This document shows positions 8,419 through 23,010 of a stretch of 64,000 nucleotides of DNA, in pieces; the stretch's first letter is position 1; each line of letters starts with the position of its first letter. Origin of the DNA: Nematostella vectensis (lineage: Eukaryota; Cnidaria; Anthozoa; Actiniaria; Edwardsiidae); the NCBI RefSeq assembly GCF_932526225.1, contig NC_064046.1:14769408-14833407 (forward strand). The letters run 5' to 3'. A program made the position numbers and the translations under genes. Below the pieces are notes generated by a model. That model made no database searches, was not told where the DNA came from, and saw only the letters and a list, made by a program, of their open reading frames with translations.

Positions 8419-10428
8419 CGGTCTGAAGAACAAAACGGAAACCATACATACGGATTACCCAATCGGTATGGCAGCACAAGGCTTTTACGGAAGGCTGTAA
8501 AGAACCCGAAGGCCCCAAGCACCGATATTTCCGAGCGAATATGCTGTACAACACTCTTGCAAAGTTTTCCCAACCCGCGCATTAATGGGGAGGACAATAA
8601 CCAGGATCCCAGGCCTGTAATACGGTTACGCCACGCACAGCTCGCCGAGATTGTGGATGACAAAAAATAGAGGACTATTTGGGCGTCTTGGGTCCCTTGG
8701 GGACTCGCCATGCGCACGGGCGCATCTCTTTTATTGTGTACATGACATCAAATTAGCGAAGAAAAAAGACGCTGTTTTGGTATCATGTGAAAAGCATAAA
8801 ATAAATAGAAATAAAGACGTAAGGGGGGAGAATATTGACATATTCATATTAGAATATTGACAAAATCCGCAATATTGTCTACGCTGACTAAGTAAAGCTG
8901 TATTTTACTTTAAAGGGGCAGCAGCATAGTACTGCGCATGTCTGGAGTCAGTGTTTATTGTAGGCTTTTAAGTGTCTACAAACAGTTGAACTTTTTAAAA
9001 GCTGTCAATACCTTATTAAATAATATGCAATATTATATTGAAAACTATGTTAATGGACAGTTTGTGGTCATTTTTTTTGTTTTGTTTAAAGTCTCCCACA
9101 TGTACCAAAAGCTCATAAGTCAGTATTAGAATTTCACTGAAGTTCATTGTGTCAGGGCCCTAGAGCTATTGCAAATCACTTAAACATGACACTCCCCCTT
9201 TAAAGGAAAGTAAAAAAAAATCAAAACTGCTGGTGGGGGGTCTCTGATGTGTTTGTTTTTCTTTTTAGTTTTGTTCTATTATTATTATTATTTTCTTTTT
9301 TAGAGGGGGAGGGGAATTCAGCTAAAAATAGCCAAGGGTCAATTCAAGCAACTAGTACAAAAGATGTTTTTTTTGCAGTCCTTTATTCAATATATTCGAG
9401 GTTATCATGCAATTCTGTTGTTTGACTGCATATATATATATTTTTTTCTTTCTTTTCATTACAAGTGCTATATGTGTAAGTGGTGACCATAGCTATGATT
9501 ACTATTATTTAGAACAATTTTTTACCTACTAAAAGAAAACAACTTGACTGCAAAACACTTACTGTAGGGCACTCGATATTAGGCATTACTTTCATGTGGA
9601 TGTAAGGTTGAAATGTCAAAACCTTCATTAACCCGTGAACTACGCTTTAGCGTATTACACTTTGTTGTGATCTGATTCTATTGTTCTTTTTTTGTGTTTT
9701 ACTAACTATTACCGTTTAACTATCACACTTTGTTTCACGGGTTAATGAAAACCACTCTAATCACTTACAGTAATTCTTTTTTAATACTATTATTTACTTG
9801 TATAATTTAGATGAGCAATACATATTTCTTCTTGGCCTTGTAGAGCTCATCTCGTTCCTCTTAAATAACAAACAAAATGAAGTTTGTTCTTATTTGGTGA
9901 AAAGGAATCTACATTAGTTTTCTAATCAGATAATTGTTTTTTTTTTTAACACTCACCTGTTATTTCAACAGCTCTTACTTGAGTTTGCTTGTCTCATAAA
10001 TAGACCTTGCTTAATAAACAAAGGCATGTTACAAACTTATTTAATAATAGGTAACAACTGCAATATTGTATGAAGAGAGTGCCCCTCCCTTCCCCCTGCT
10101 ATTGTTGACATTATGCTTAATAAACTGTTACCTCTCCCCTCTCAACCAGTTAAGCATTCTATGTATGCTTCCCTGTACAAAATGCGCCCCTTCAAATAGA
10201 ACATTAAAGTTCACATACTTGTTTACTTCCTCAAACTCTTTGCTTTGTGTTTTTTGTTAACTTCCTAGGAACAAATTGAATACATATAATCAATAAATCC
10301 AGCAAGCTTATTTTGCAAACTCACTTTTTTTTTATTATTTTTGCGCAAAACCAATCAGAATTAGGGGGGTCAAGCACAAAGAAAGAAAACAAATAAAAAA
10401 AAAAAGCCCATTGGCCTGGGATCGAACC
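8419..10428 (-). repeat. Reverse monomer, 2010 bp
   Basis: The MITE spans 9628-9745. It carries a TAGAACAAT variant near 9511 that recurs near 15509 and 19512, linking these non-adjacent copies. The B box is at 10418-10428. Confidence 0.92.
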
Positions 10429-12421
10429 CGGTCTGAAGAACAAAACGGAAACCATACATACGGATTACCCAATCGGTATGGCAGCACAAGGCTTTTACAG
10501 AAGGCTGTAAAGAACCCGAAGGCCCCAAGCACCGATATTTCCGAGCGAATATGCTGTACAACACTCTTGCAAGGTTATCCCAACCCGCGCATTAATGGGG
10601 AGGACAATAACCAGGATCCCAGGCCTGTAATACGGTTACGCCACGCACAGCTCGCCGAGATTGTGGATGACAAAAAAATAGAGGTCTATTTGGGCGTCTT
10701 GGGTCCCTTGGGGATTCGCCATGCGCACGGGCGCATCTCTTTTATTGTGTACATGACATCAAATTAGCGAAGAAAAAAGACGCTGTTTTGGTATCATGTG
10801 AAAAGCATAAAATAAATAGAAATAAAGACGTAAGGGGGGAGAATATTAACATATTCATATTAGAATATTGACAAAATCCGCAATATTGTCTACGCTGACT
10901 AAGTAAAGCTGTATTTTACTTTAAAGGGGCAGCAGCATAGTACTGCGCATGTCTGGAGTCAGTGTGTATTGTAGGCTTTTTAGTGTCTACAAACAGTTGA
11001 ACTTTTTAAAAGCTGTCAATACCTTATTAAATAATATGCAATATTATATTGAAAACTATGTTAATGGACAGTTTGTGGTCATTTTTTTTGTTTTGTTTAA
11101 AGTCTCCCACATGTACCAAAAGCTCATAAGTCAGTATTAGAATTTCACTGAAGTTCATTGTGTCAGGGCTCTAGAGCTATTGCAAATCTCTTAAACATGA
11201 CACTCCCCCTTTAAAGGAAAGTAAAAAAAAAAATCAAAATTGTTGGTGGGGATCTCTGCTGTGTTTGTTTTCTTTTTAGTTTTGTTCTATTATTATTATT
11301 ATTTTCTTTTTAGAGGGGGAGGGGAATTCAGCTAAAAATAGCCAAGGGTCAATTCAAGCAACTAGTACAAAAGATGTTTTTTTGCAGTCCTTTATTCAAT
11401 ATATTCAAGGTTATCATGCAATTCTGTTGTTTGACTGCATATATATATTTTTTCTTTCTTTTCATTACAAGTGCTATATGTGTAAGTGGTGACCATAGCT
11501 ATGATTACTATTATTTAGAATAATTTTTTACCTACTAACAGAAAACAACTTGACTGCAAAACACTTACTGTAGGGCACTCGATATTAGGCATTACTTTCA
11601 TGTGGATGTAAGGTTGAAATGTCAAAACCTTCATTAACCCGTGAACTTAGCTTTAGCGTATTACACTTTGTTGTGATCTGATTCTATTGTTCTTTTTTGT
11701 GTTTTACTAACTATTACCGTTTAACTATCACACTTTGTTTCACGGGTTAATGAAAACCACTCTAATTACTTACAGTAATTCTTTTTTAATATTATTATTT
11801 ACTTGTATAATTTAAATAAGCAATACATATTTTTTTAGGCCTTGTAGAGCTCATCTCGTTCCTCATAAATAACAAACAAAATAAAGTTTGTTCTTATTTG
11901 GTGCAAAGGAATCTACATTAGTTTTCTAATCAGATAATTGTTTTTTTTAACACTCACCTGTTATTTCAACAGCTCTTACTTGAGTTTGCTTGTCTCATAA
12001 ATAGACCTTGCTTAATAAACAAAGACATGTTACAAACTTATTTAATAATAGGTAACAACTGCAATATTGTATGAAGAGAGTGCCCCTCCCTTCCCCCTGC
12101 TATTGTTGACATTATGCTCAATAAACTGTTACCTCTCCCCTCTCCACCAGTTAAGCATTCTATGTATGCTTCCCTGTACAAAATGCGCCCCTTCAAATAG
12201 AACATTAAAGTTCACATACTTGTTTACTTCCTCAAACTCTTTGCTTTGTGTTTTTTGTTAACTTCCAAGGAACAAATTGAATACATATAATCAATAAATC
12301 CAGCAAGCTTATTTTGCAAACTCACATTTTTTTATTATTTTTTGCGCAAAACCAATCAGGATTAGGGGGGTCAAGCACAAAGAAAGAAAGAAAAAAAAGC
12401 ACATTGGCCTGGGATCGAACC
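10429..12421 (-). repeat. Reverse monomer, 1993 bp
   Basis: The MITE spans 11634-11750. The inner MITE hairpin is broken (CTTAGCTTTAGCG near 11645). A short divergent patch near 11814-11836 replaces the usual GAGCAATACATATTTCTTCT run. Confidence 0.92.
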
Positions 12422-14418
12422 CGGTCTGAAGAACAAAACGGAAACCATACATACGGATTACCCAATCGGTATGGCAGCACAAGGCTTTTACGGAAGGCTG
12501 TAAAGAACCCGGAGGCCCCAAGCACCGATATTTCCGAGCGAATATGCTGTACAACACTCTTGCAAGGTTATCCCAACCCGCGCATTAATGGGGAGGACAA
12601 TAACCAGGATCCCAGGCCTGTAATACGGTTACGCCACGCACAGCTCGCCGAGATTGTGGATGACAAAAAATAGAGGACTATTTGGGCGTCTTGGGTCCCT
12701 TGGGGACTCGCCATGCGCACGGGCGCATCTCTTTTATTGTGTACATGACATCAAATTAGCGAAGAAAAAAGACGCTGTTTTGGTATCATGTGAAAAGCAT
12801 AAAATAAATAGAAATAAAGACGTAAGGGGGGAGAATATTGACATATTCATATTAGAATATTGACAAAATCCGCAATATTGTCTACGCTGACTAAGTAAAG
12901 CTGTATTTTACTTTAAAGGGGCAGCAGCATAGTACTGCGCATGTCTGGAGTCAGTGTTTATTGTAGGCTTTTAAGTGTCTACAGACAGTTGAACTTTTTA
13001 AAAGCTGTCAATACCTTATTAAATAATATGCAATATTATATTGAAAACTATGTTAATGGACAGTTTGTGGTCATTTTTTTGTTTTGTTTAAAGTCTCCCA
13101 CATGTACCAAAAGCTCATAAGTCAGTATTAGAATTTCACTGAAGTTCATTGTGTCAGTGCCCTAGAGCTATTGCAAATCTCTTAAACATGACACTCCCCC
13201 TTTAAAGGAAAGTAAAAAAAAATCAAAACTGCTGGTGGGGGTCTCTGCTGTGTTTGTTTTTCTTTTTAGTTTTGTTCTATTATTATTATTATTATTATTT
13301 TCTTTTTTAGAGGGGGAGGGGAATTCAGCTAAAAATAGCCAAGGGTCAATTCAAGCAACTAGTACAATGTTTTTTTGCAGTCCTTTATTCAATATATTCA
13401 AGGTTATCATGCAATTCTGTTGTTTGACTGCATATATATATTTTTTCTTTCTTTTCATTACAAGTGCTATATGTGTAAGTGGTGACTATAGCTATGATTA
13501 CTATTATTTAGAATAATTTTTTACCTACTAACAGAAAACAACTTGACTTCAAAACACTTACTGTAGGGCACTCGATATTAGGCATTACTTTCATGTGGAT
13601 GTAAGGTTGAAATGTCAAAACCTTCATTAACCCGTGAACTAAGCTTTAGCGTATTACACTTTGTTGTGATCTGATTCTATTGTTCTTTTTTGTGTTTTAC
13701 TAACTATTACCGTTTAACTATCACACTTTGTTTCACGGGTTAATGAAAACCACTCTAATTACTTACAGTAATTCTTTTTTAATATTATTATTTACTTGTA
13801 TAATTTAGATGAGCAATACATATTTCTTCTTGGCCTTGTAGAGCTCATCTCGTTCCTCATAAATAACAAACAAAATAAAGTTTGTTCTTATTTGGTGCAA
13901 AGGAATCTACATTAGTTTTCTAATCAGATAATTGTTTTTTTTTAACACTCACCTGTTATTTCAACAGCTCTTACTTGAGTTTGCTTGTCTCATAAATAGA
14001 CCTTGCTTAATAAACAAAGACATGTTACAAACTTATTTAATAATAGGTAACAACTGCAATATTGTATGAAGAGAGTGCCCCTCCCTTCCCCCTGCTATTG
14101 TTGACATTATGCTCAATAAACTGTTACCTCTCCCCTCTCCACCAGTTAAGCATTCTATGTATGCTTCCCTGTACAAAATGCGCCCCTTCAAATAGAACAT
14201 TAAAGTTCACATACTTGTTTACTTCCTCAAACTCTTTGCTTTGTGTTTTTTGTTAACTTCCTAGGAACAAATTGAATACATATAATCAATAAATCCAGCA
14301 AGCTTATTTTGCAAACTCACTTTTTTTTATTATTTTTTGCGCAAAACCAATCAGGATTAGGGGGGTCAAGCACAAAGAAAGAAAAAAAAAAAAAAGCCCA
14401 TTGGCCTGGGATCGAACC
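12422..14418 (-). repeat. Reverse monomer, 1997 bp
   Basis: The MITE spans 13627-13743. A few bases are missing after GTACAA near 13366, and the TTA tract is expanded near 13277. It has a GACTATAGC variant (about 13484) that repeats near 17484 and 21486, a 4-kb rhythm. Confidence 0.92.
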
Positions 14419-16420
14419 CGGTCTGAAGAACAAAACGGAAACCATACATACGGATTACCCAATCGGTATGGCAGCACAAGGCTTTTACGGAAGGCTGTAA
14501 AGAACCCGGAGGCCCCAAGCACCGATATTTCCGAGCGAATATGCTGTACAACACTCTTGCAAGGTTATCCCAACCCGCGCATTAATGGGGAGGACAATAA
14601 CCAGGATCCCAGGCCTGTAATACGGTTACGCCACGCACAGCTCGCCGAGATTGTGGATGACAAAAAATAGAGGACTATTTGGGCGTCTTGGGTCCCTTGG
14701 GGACTCGCCATGCGCACGGGCGCATCTCTTTTATTGTGTACATGACATCAAATTAGCGAAGAAAAAAGACGCTGTTTTGTTATCATGTGAAAAGCATAAA
14801 ATAAATAGAAATAAAGACGTAAGGGGGGAGAATATTTACATATTCATATTAGAATATTGACAAAATCCGCAATATTGTCTACGCTGACTAAGTGAAGCTG
14901 TATTTTACTTTAAAGGGGCAGCAGCATAGTACTGCGCATGTCTGGAGTCAGTGTTTATTGTAGGCTTTTAAGTGTCTACAGACAGTTGAACTTTTTAAAA
15001 GCTGTCAATACCTTATTAAATAATATGCAATATTATATTGAAAACTATGTTAATGGACAGTTTGTGGTCATTTTTTTGTTTTGTTTAAAGTCTCCCACAT
15101 GTACCAAAAGCTCATAAGTCAGTATTAGAATTTCACTGAAGTTCATTGTGTCAGTGCCCTAGAGCTATTGCAAATCTCTTAAACATGACACTCCCCCTTT
15201 AAAGGAAAGTAAAAAAAAATCAAAACTGCTGGTGGGGGTCTCTGCTGTGTTTGTTTTTCTTTTTAGTTTTGTTCTATTATTATTATTATTTTCTTTTTTA
15301 GAGGGGGAGGGGAATTCAGCTAAAAATAGCCAAGGGTCAATTCAAGCAACTAGTACAAAAGATGTTTTTTTTGCAGTCCTTTATTCAATATATTCAAGGT
15401 TATCATGCAATTCTGTTGTTTGACTGCATATATATATTTTTTTCTTTCTTTTCATTACAAGTGCTATATGTGTAAGTGGTGACCATAGCTATGATTACTA
15501 TTATTTAGAACAATTTTTTACCTACTAAAAGAAAACAACTTGACTGCAAAACACTTACTGTAGGGCACTCGATATTAGGCATTACTTTCATGTGGATGTA
15601 AGGTTGAAATGTCAAAACCTTCATTAACCCGTGAACTACGCTTTAGCGTATTACACTTTGTTGTGATCTGATTCTATTGTTCTTTTTTTGTGTTTTACTA
15701 ACTATTACCGTTTAACTATCACACTTTGTTTCACGGGTTAATGAAAACCACTCTAATCACTTACAGTAATTCTTTTTAATACTATTATTTACTTGTATAA
15801 TTTAGATGAGCAATACATATTTCTTCTTGGCCTTGTAGAGCTCATCTCATTCCTCATAAATAACAAACAAAATGAAGTTTGTTCTTATTTGGTGAAAAGG
15901 AATCTACATTAGTTTTCTAATCAGATAATTGTTTTTTTAACACTCACCTGTTATTTCAACAGCTCTTACTTGAGTTTGCTTGTCTCATAAATAGACCTTG
16001 CTTAACAAACAAAGACATGTTACAAACTGATTTAATAATAGGTAACAACTGCAATATTGTATGAAGAGAGTGCCCCTCCCTTCCCCCTGCTATTGTTGAC
16101 ATTATGCTCAATAAACTGTTACCTCTCCCCTCTCCACCAGTTAAGCATTCTATGTATGCTTCCCTGTACAAAATGCGCCCCTTCAAATAGAACATTAAAG
16201 TTCACATACTTGTTTACTTCCTCAAACTCTTTGCTTTGTGTTTTTTGTTAACTTCCTAGTAACAAATTGAATACATATAATCAATAAATCCAGCAAGCTT
16301 TTTTTGCAAATTCACTTTTTTTTATTATTTTTTTGCGCAAAAACCAATCAGGATTAGGGGGGTCAAGCACAAAGAAAGAAAAAAAAAAAAAAAAAAAGCC
16401 CATTGGCCTGGGATCGAACC
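14419..16420 (-). repeat. Reverse monomer, 2002 bp
   Basis: The MITE spans 15624-15741. Private variants CCTAGTAAC (about 16254) and CTCATCTCATTCC (about 15841) reappear 4.0 kb later. The T-run is unusually long (A-run about 16379-16397). It belongs to the first copy of the dimer duplication. Confidence 0.92.
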
Positions 16421-19000
16421 CGGTCTGAAGAACAAAACGGAAACCATACATACGGATTACCCAATCGGTATGGCAGCACAAGGCTTTTACGGAAGGCTGT
16501 AAAGAACCCGGAGGCCCCAAGCACCGATATTTCCGAGCGAATATTCTGTACAACACTCTTGCAAGGTTTTCCCAACCCGCGCATTAATGGGGAGGACAAT
16601 AACCAGGATCCCAGGCCTGTAATACGGTTACGCCACGCACAGCTCGCCGAGATTGTGGATGACAAAAAATAGAGGTCTATTTGGGCGTCTTGGGTCCCTT
16701 GGGGACTCGCCATGCGCACGGGCGCATCTCTTTTATTGTGTACATGACATCAAATTAGCGAAGAAAAAAGACGCTGTTTTGGTATCATGTGAAAAGCATA
16801 AAATAAATAGAAATAAAGACGTAAGGGGGGAGAATATTGACATCTTCATATTAGAATATTGACAAAATCCGCAATATTGTCTACGCTGACTAAGTAAAGC
16901 TGTATTTTACTTTAAAGGGGCAGCAGCATAGTACTGCGCATGTCTGGAGTCTGTGTTTATTGTAGGCTTTCAAGTGTCTACAAACAGTTGAACTTTTTAA
17001 AAGCTGTCAATACCTTATTAAATAATATGCAATATTATATTGAAAACTATGTTAATGGACAGTTTGTGGTCATTTTTTTTGTTTCGTTTAAAGTCTCCCA
17101 CATGTACCAAAAGCTCATAAGTCAGTATTAGAATTTCACTGAAGTTCATTGTGTCAGGGCCCTAGAGCTATTGCAAATCTCTTAAACATGACACTCCCCC
17201 TTTAAAGGAAAGTAAAAAAAAAATCAAAACTGCTGGTGGGGGTCTCTGCTGTGTTTGTTTTTCTTTTTAGTTTTGTTCTATTATTATTATTATTTTCTTT
17301 TTGAGAGGGGGAGGGGAATTTAGCTAAAAATAGCCAAGGGTCAATTCAAGCAACTAGTACAAAAGATGTTTTTTTTGCAGTCCTTTATTCAATATATTCA
17401 AGGTTATCATGCAATTCTGTTGTTTGACTGCATATATATATTTTTTCTTTCTTTTCATTACAAGTGCTATATGTGTAAGTGGTGACTATAGCTATGATTA
17501 CTATTATTTAGAATAATTTTTTACCTACTAACAGAAAACAACTTGACTTCAAAACACTTACTGTAGGGCACTCGATATTAGGCATTACTTTCATGTGGAT
17601 GTAAGGTTGAAATGTCAAAACCTTCATTAACCCGTGAACTAAGCTTTAGCGTATTACACTTTGTTGTGATCTGATTCTATTGTTCTTTTTTGTGTTTTAC
17701 TAACTATTACCGTTTAACTATCACACTTTGTTTCACTGGTTAATGAAAACCACTCTAATTACTTACAGTAATTCTTTTTTAATATTATTATTTACTTGTA
17801 TAATTTAGATGAGCAATACATATTTCTTCTTGGCCTTGTAGAGCTCATCTCGTTCCTCATAAATAACAAACAAAATAAAGTTTGTTCTTATTTGGTGCAA
17901 AGGAATCTACATTAGTTTTCTAATCAGATAATTGTTTTTTTTAACACTCACCTGTTATTTCAACAGCTCTTACTTGAGTTTGCTTGTCTCATAAATAGAC
18001 CTTGCTTAATAAACAAAGACATGTTACAAACTTATTTAATAATAGGTAACAACTGCAATATTGTATGAAGAGAGTGCCCCTCCCTTCCCCCTGCTATTGT
18101 TGACATTATGCTCAATAAACTGTTACCTCTCCCCTCTCCACCAGTTAAGCATTCTATGTATGCTTCCCTGTACAAAATGCGCCCCTTCAAATAGAACATT
18201 AAAGTTCACATACTTGTTTACTTCCTCAAACTCTTTGCTTTGTGTTTTTTGTTAACTTCCTAGGAACAAATTGAATACATATAATCAATAAATCCAGCAA
18301 GCTTATTTTGCAAACTCACTTTTTTTTATTATTTTTGGGCAAAACCAATCAGGATTAGGGGGGTCAAGCACAAAGAAAGAAAACGAATAAAAAAAAAGCC
18401 CATTGGCCTGGGATCGAACCCGGTCTGAAGAACAAAACGGAAACCATACATACGGATTACCCAATCGGTATGGCAGCACAAGGCTTTTACGGAAGGCTGT
18501 AAAGAACCCGAAGGCCCCAAGCACCGATATTTCCGAGCGAATATGCTGTACAACACTCTTGCAAGGTTATCCCAACCCGCGCATTAATGGGGAAGACAAT
18601 AACCAGGATCCCAGGCCTGTAATACGGTTACGCCACGCACAGCTCGCCGAGATTGTGGATGACAAAAAATAGAGGTCTATTTGGGCGTCTTGGGTCCCTT
18701 GGGGACTCGCCATGCGCACGGGCGCATCTCTTTTATTGTGTACATGACATCAAATTAGCGAAGAAAAAAGACGCTGTTTTGGTATCATGTGAAAAGCATA
18801 AAATAAATAGAAATAAAGACGTAAGGGGGGAGAATATTGACATATTCATATTAGAATATTGACAAAATCCGCAATATTGTCTACGCTGACTAAGTAAAGC
18901 TGTATTTTACTTTAAAGGGGCAGCAGCATAGTACTGCGCATGTCTGGAGTCAGTGATTATTGTAGGCTTTTAAGTGTCTACAAACAGTTGAACTTTTTAA
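15100..19000 (-). repeat. Dimer duplication, copy 1 (approximate edges)
   Basis: Variants in this stretch recur 4001-4002 bp to the right: CCTAGTAAC, GACATCTTCATATT, TTTTTGAGAGG, AAGCTTTAGCG, TTTGGGCAAAACC and GGGGAAGAC. Adjacent monomers within the copy do not share them. This makes a two-monomer higher-order unit. Confidence 0.75.
16421..18420 (-). repeat. Reverse monomer, 2000 bp
   Basis: The MITE spans 17627-17743, with one terminal repeat mutated (CACTGG for CACGGG). Variants TTTTTGAGAGGGGG (about 17299) and TTTGGGCAAAACC (about 18335) recur 4.0 kb downstream. Confidence 0.92.
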
Positions 19001-20421
19001 AAGCTGTTAATACCTTATTAAATAATATGCAATATTATATTGAAAACTATGTTAATGGACAGTTTGTGGTCATTTTTTTTGTTTTGTTTAAAGTCTCCCA
19101 CATGTACCAAAAGCTCATAAGTCAGTATTAGAATTTCACTGAAGTTCATTGTGTCAGTGCCCTAGAGCTATTGGAAATCTCTTAAACATGACACTCCCCC
19201 TTTAAAGGAAAGTAAAAAAAAATCAAAACTGCTGGTGGGGGTCTCTGCTGTGTTTGTTTTTCTTTTTAGTTTTGTTCTATTATTATTATTATTTTCTTTT
19301 TTAGAGGGGGAGGGGAATTCAGCTAAAAATAGCCAAGGGTCAATTCAAGCAACTAGTACAAAAGATGTTTTTTTTGCAGTCCTTTATTCAATATATTCAA
19401 GGTTATCATGCAATTCTGTTGTTTGACTGCATATATATATTTTGTTCTTTCTTTTCATTACAAGTGCTATATGTGTAAGTGGTGACCATAGCTATGATTA
19501 CTATTATTTAGAACAATTTTTTACCTACTAAAAGAAAACAACTTGACTGCAAAACACTTACTGTAGGGCACTCGATATTAGGCATTACTTTCATGTGGAT
19601 GTAAGGTTGAAATGTCAAATCCTTCATTAACCCGTGAACTACGCTTTAGCGTATTACACTTTGTTGTGATCTGATTCTATTGTTCTTTTTTTGTGTTTTA
19701 CTAACTATTACCGTTTAACTATCACACTTTGTTTCACGGGTTAATGAAAACCACTCTAATCACTTACAGTAATTCTTTTTAATACTATTATTTACTTGTA
19801 TAATTTAGATGAGCAATACATATTTCTTCTTGGCCTTGTAGAGCTCATCTCATTCCTCATAAATAACAAACAAAATGAAGTTTGTTCTTATTTGGTGAAA
19901 AGGAATCTACATTAGTTTTCTAATCAGATAATTGTTTTTTTAACACTCACCTGTTATTTCAACAGCTCTTACTTGAGTTTGCTTGTCTCATAAATAGACC
20001 TTGCTTAACAAACAAAGACATGTTACAAACTGATTTAATAATAGGTAACAACTGCAATATTGTATGAAGAGAGTGCCCCTCCCTTCCCCCTGCTATTGTT
20101 GACATTATGCTCAATAAACTGTTACCTCTCCCCTCTCCACCAGTTAAGCATTCTATGTATGCTTCCCTGTACAAAATGCGCCCCTTCAAATAGAACATTA
20201 AAGTTCACATACTTGTTTACTTCCTCAAACTCTTTGCTTTGTGTTTTTTGTTAACTTCCTAGTAACAAATTGAATACATATAATCAATAAATCCAGCAAG
20301 CTTATTTTGCAAATTCACTTTTTTTTATTATTTTTTGCGCAAAACCAATCAGGATTAGGGGGGTCAAGCACAAAGAAAGAAAAAAAAAAAAAAAAAAAGC
20401 CCATTGGCCTGGGATCGAACC
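18421..20421 (-). repeat. Reverse monomer, 2001 bp
   Basis: The MITE spans 19627-19744. It is the partner of the 14419-16420 copy and shares CCTAGTAAC (about 20259), the long A-run and the AACAATTTTTTACC variant. A T-to-G change interrupts the AT-rich run near 19444. Confidence 0.92.
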
Positions 20422-23010
20422 CGGTCTGAAGAACAAAACGGAAACCATACATACGGATTACCCAATCGGTATGGCAGCACAAGGCTTTTACGGAAGGCTG
20501 TAAAGAACCCGGAGGCCCCAAGCACCGATATTTCCGAGCGAATATTCTGTACAACACTCTTGCAAGGTTTTCCCAACCCGCGCATTAATGGGGAGGACAA
20601 TAACCAGGATCCCAGGCCTGTAATACGGTTACGCCACGCACAGCTCGCCGAGATTGTGGATGACAAAAAATAGAGGTCTATTTGGGCGTCTTGGGTCCCT
20701 TGGGGACTCGCCATGCGCACGGGCGCATCTCTTTTATTGTGTACATGACATCAAATTAGCGAAGAAAAAAGACGCTGTTTTGGTATCATGTGAAAAGCAT
20801 AAAATAAATAGAAATAAAGACGTAAGGGGGGAGAATATTGACATCTTCATATTAGAATATTGACAAAATCCGCAATATTGTCTACGCTGACTAAGTAAAG
20901 CTGTATTTTACTTTAAAGGGGCAGCAGCATAGTACTGCGCATGTCTGGAGTCTGTGTTTATTGTAGGCTTTTAAGTGTCTACAAACAGTTGAACTTTTTA
21001 AAAGCTGTCAATACCTTATTAAATAATATGCAATATTATATTGAAAACTATGTTAATGGACAGTTTGTGGTCATTTTTTTTGTTTTGTTTAAAGTCTCCC
21101 ACATGTACCAAAAGCTCATAAGTCAGTATTAGAATTTCACTGAAGTTCATTGTGTCAGGGCCCTAGAGCTATTGCAAATCTCTTAAACATGACACTCCCC
21201 CTTTAAAGGAAAGTAAAAAAAAAATCAAATCTGCTGGTGGGGGTCTCTGCTGTGTTTGTTTTTCTTTTTAGTTTTGTTCTATTATTATTATTATTTTCTT
21301 TTTGAGAGGGGGAGGGGAATTTAGCTAAAAATAGCCAAGGGTCAATTCAAGCAACTAGTACAAAAGATGTTTTTTTTGCAGTCCTTTATTCAATATATTC
21401 AAGGTTATCATGCAATTCTGTTGTTTGACTGCATATATATATTTTTTCTTTCTTTTCATTACAAGTGCTATATGTGTAAGTGGTGACTATAGCTATGATT
21501 ACTATTATTTAGAATAATTTTTTACCTACTAACAGAAAACAACTTGACTTCAAAACTCTTACTGTAGGGCACTCGATATTAGGCATTACTTTCATGTGGA
21601 TGTAAGGTTGAAATGTCAAAACCTTCATTAACCCGTGAACTAAGCTTTAGCGTATTACACTTTGTTGTGATCTGATTCTATTGTTCTTTTTTGTGTTTTA
21701 CTAACTATTACCGTTTAACTATCACACTTTGTTTCACGGGTTAATGAAAACCACTCTAATTACTTACAGTAATTCTTTTTTAATATTATTATTTACTTGT
21801 ATAATTTAGATGAGCAATACATATTTCTTCTTGGCCTTGTAGAGCTCATCTCGTTCCTCATAAATAACAAACAAAATAAAGTTTGTTCTTATTTGGTGCA
21901 AAGGAATCTACATTAGTTTTCTAATCAGATAATTGTTTTTTTTTAACACTCACCTGTTATTTCAACAGCTCTTACTTGAGTTTGCTTGTCTCATAAATAG
22001 ACCTTGCTTAATAAACAAAGACATGTTACAAACTTATTTAATAATAGGTAACAACTGCAATATTGTATGAAGAGAGTGCCCCTCCCTTCCCCCTGCTATT
22101 GTTGACATTATGCTCAATAAACTGTTACCTCTCCCCTCTCCACCAGTTAAGCATTCTATGTATGCTTCCCTGTACAAAATGCGCCCCTTCAAATAGAACA
22201 TTAAAGTTCACATACTTGTTTACTTCCTCAAACTCTTTGCTTTGTGTTTTTTGTTAACTTCCTAGGAACAAATTGAATACATATAATCAATAAATCCAGC
22301 AAGCTTATTTTGAAAACTCACTTTTTTTTTTATTTTTGGGCAAAACCAATCAGGATTAGGGGGGTCAAGCACAAAGAAAGAAAACGAATAAAAAAAAAGC
22401 CCATTCGCCTGGGATCGAACCCGGTCTGAAGAACAAAACGGAAACCATACATACGGATTACCCAATCGGTATGGCAGCACAAGGCTTTTACGGAAGGCTG
22501 TAAAGAACCCGAAGGCCCCAAGCACCGATATTTCCGAGCGAATATGCTGTACAACACTCTTGCAAGGTTATCCCAACCCGCGCATTAATGGGGAAGACAA
22601 TAACCAGGATCCCAGGCCTGTAATACGGTTACGCCACGCACAGCTCGCCGAGATTGTGGATGACAAAAAATAGAGGTCTATTTGGGCGTCTTGGGTCCCT
22701 TGGGGACTCGCCATGCGCACGGGCGCATCTCTTTTATTGTGTACATGACATCAAATTAGCGAAGAAAAAAGACGCTGTTTTGGTATCATGTGAAAAGCAT
22801 AAAATAAATAGAAATAAAGACGTAAGGGGGGAGAATATTGACATATTCATATTAGAATATTGACAAAATCCGCAATATTGTCTACGCTGACTAAGTAAAG
22901 CTGTATTTTACTTTAAAGGGGCAGCAGCATAGTACTGCGCATGTCTGGAGTCAGTGATTATTGTAGGCTTTTAAGTGTCTACAAACCAGTTGAACTTTTT
23001 AAAAGCTGTC
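19101..23010 (-). repeat. Dimer duplication, copy 2 (approximate edges)
   Basis: This is the direct tandem partner of the preceding two-monomer unit. The right edge is placed where GTGGGGATCTC and ATTGTTGG variants replace the shared ones after 23.0 kb. Confidence 0.75.
20422..22421 (-). repeat. Reverse monomer, 2000 bp
   Basis: The MITE spans 21628-21744. It is the partner of 16421-18420 and shares TTTTTGAGAGGGGG (about 21300) and TTTGGGCAAAACC (about 22335). A G-to-C change gives CATTCGCC before the B box. Confidence 0.92.

Noticed and set aside
8307-8717. 136-codon open frame on the minus strand
   Set aside because: The longest frame here exists because one copy lost a stop in the CpG block. 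Other monomers break it, and it overlaps the tRNA-like module.
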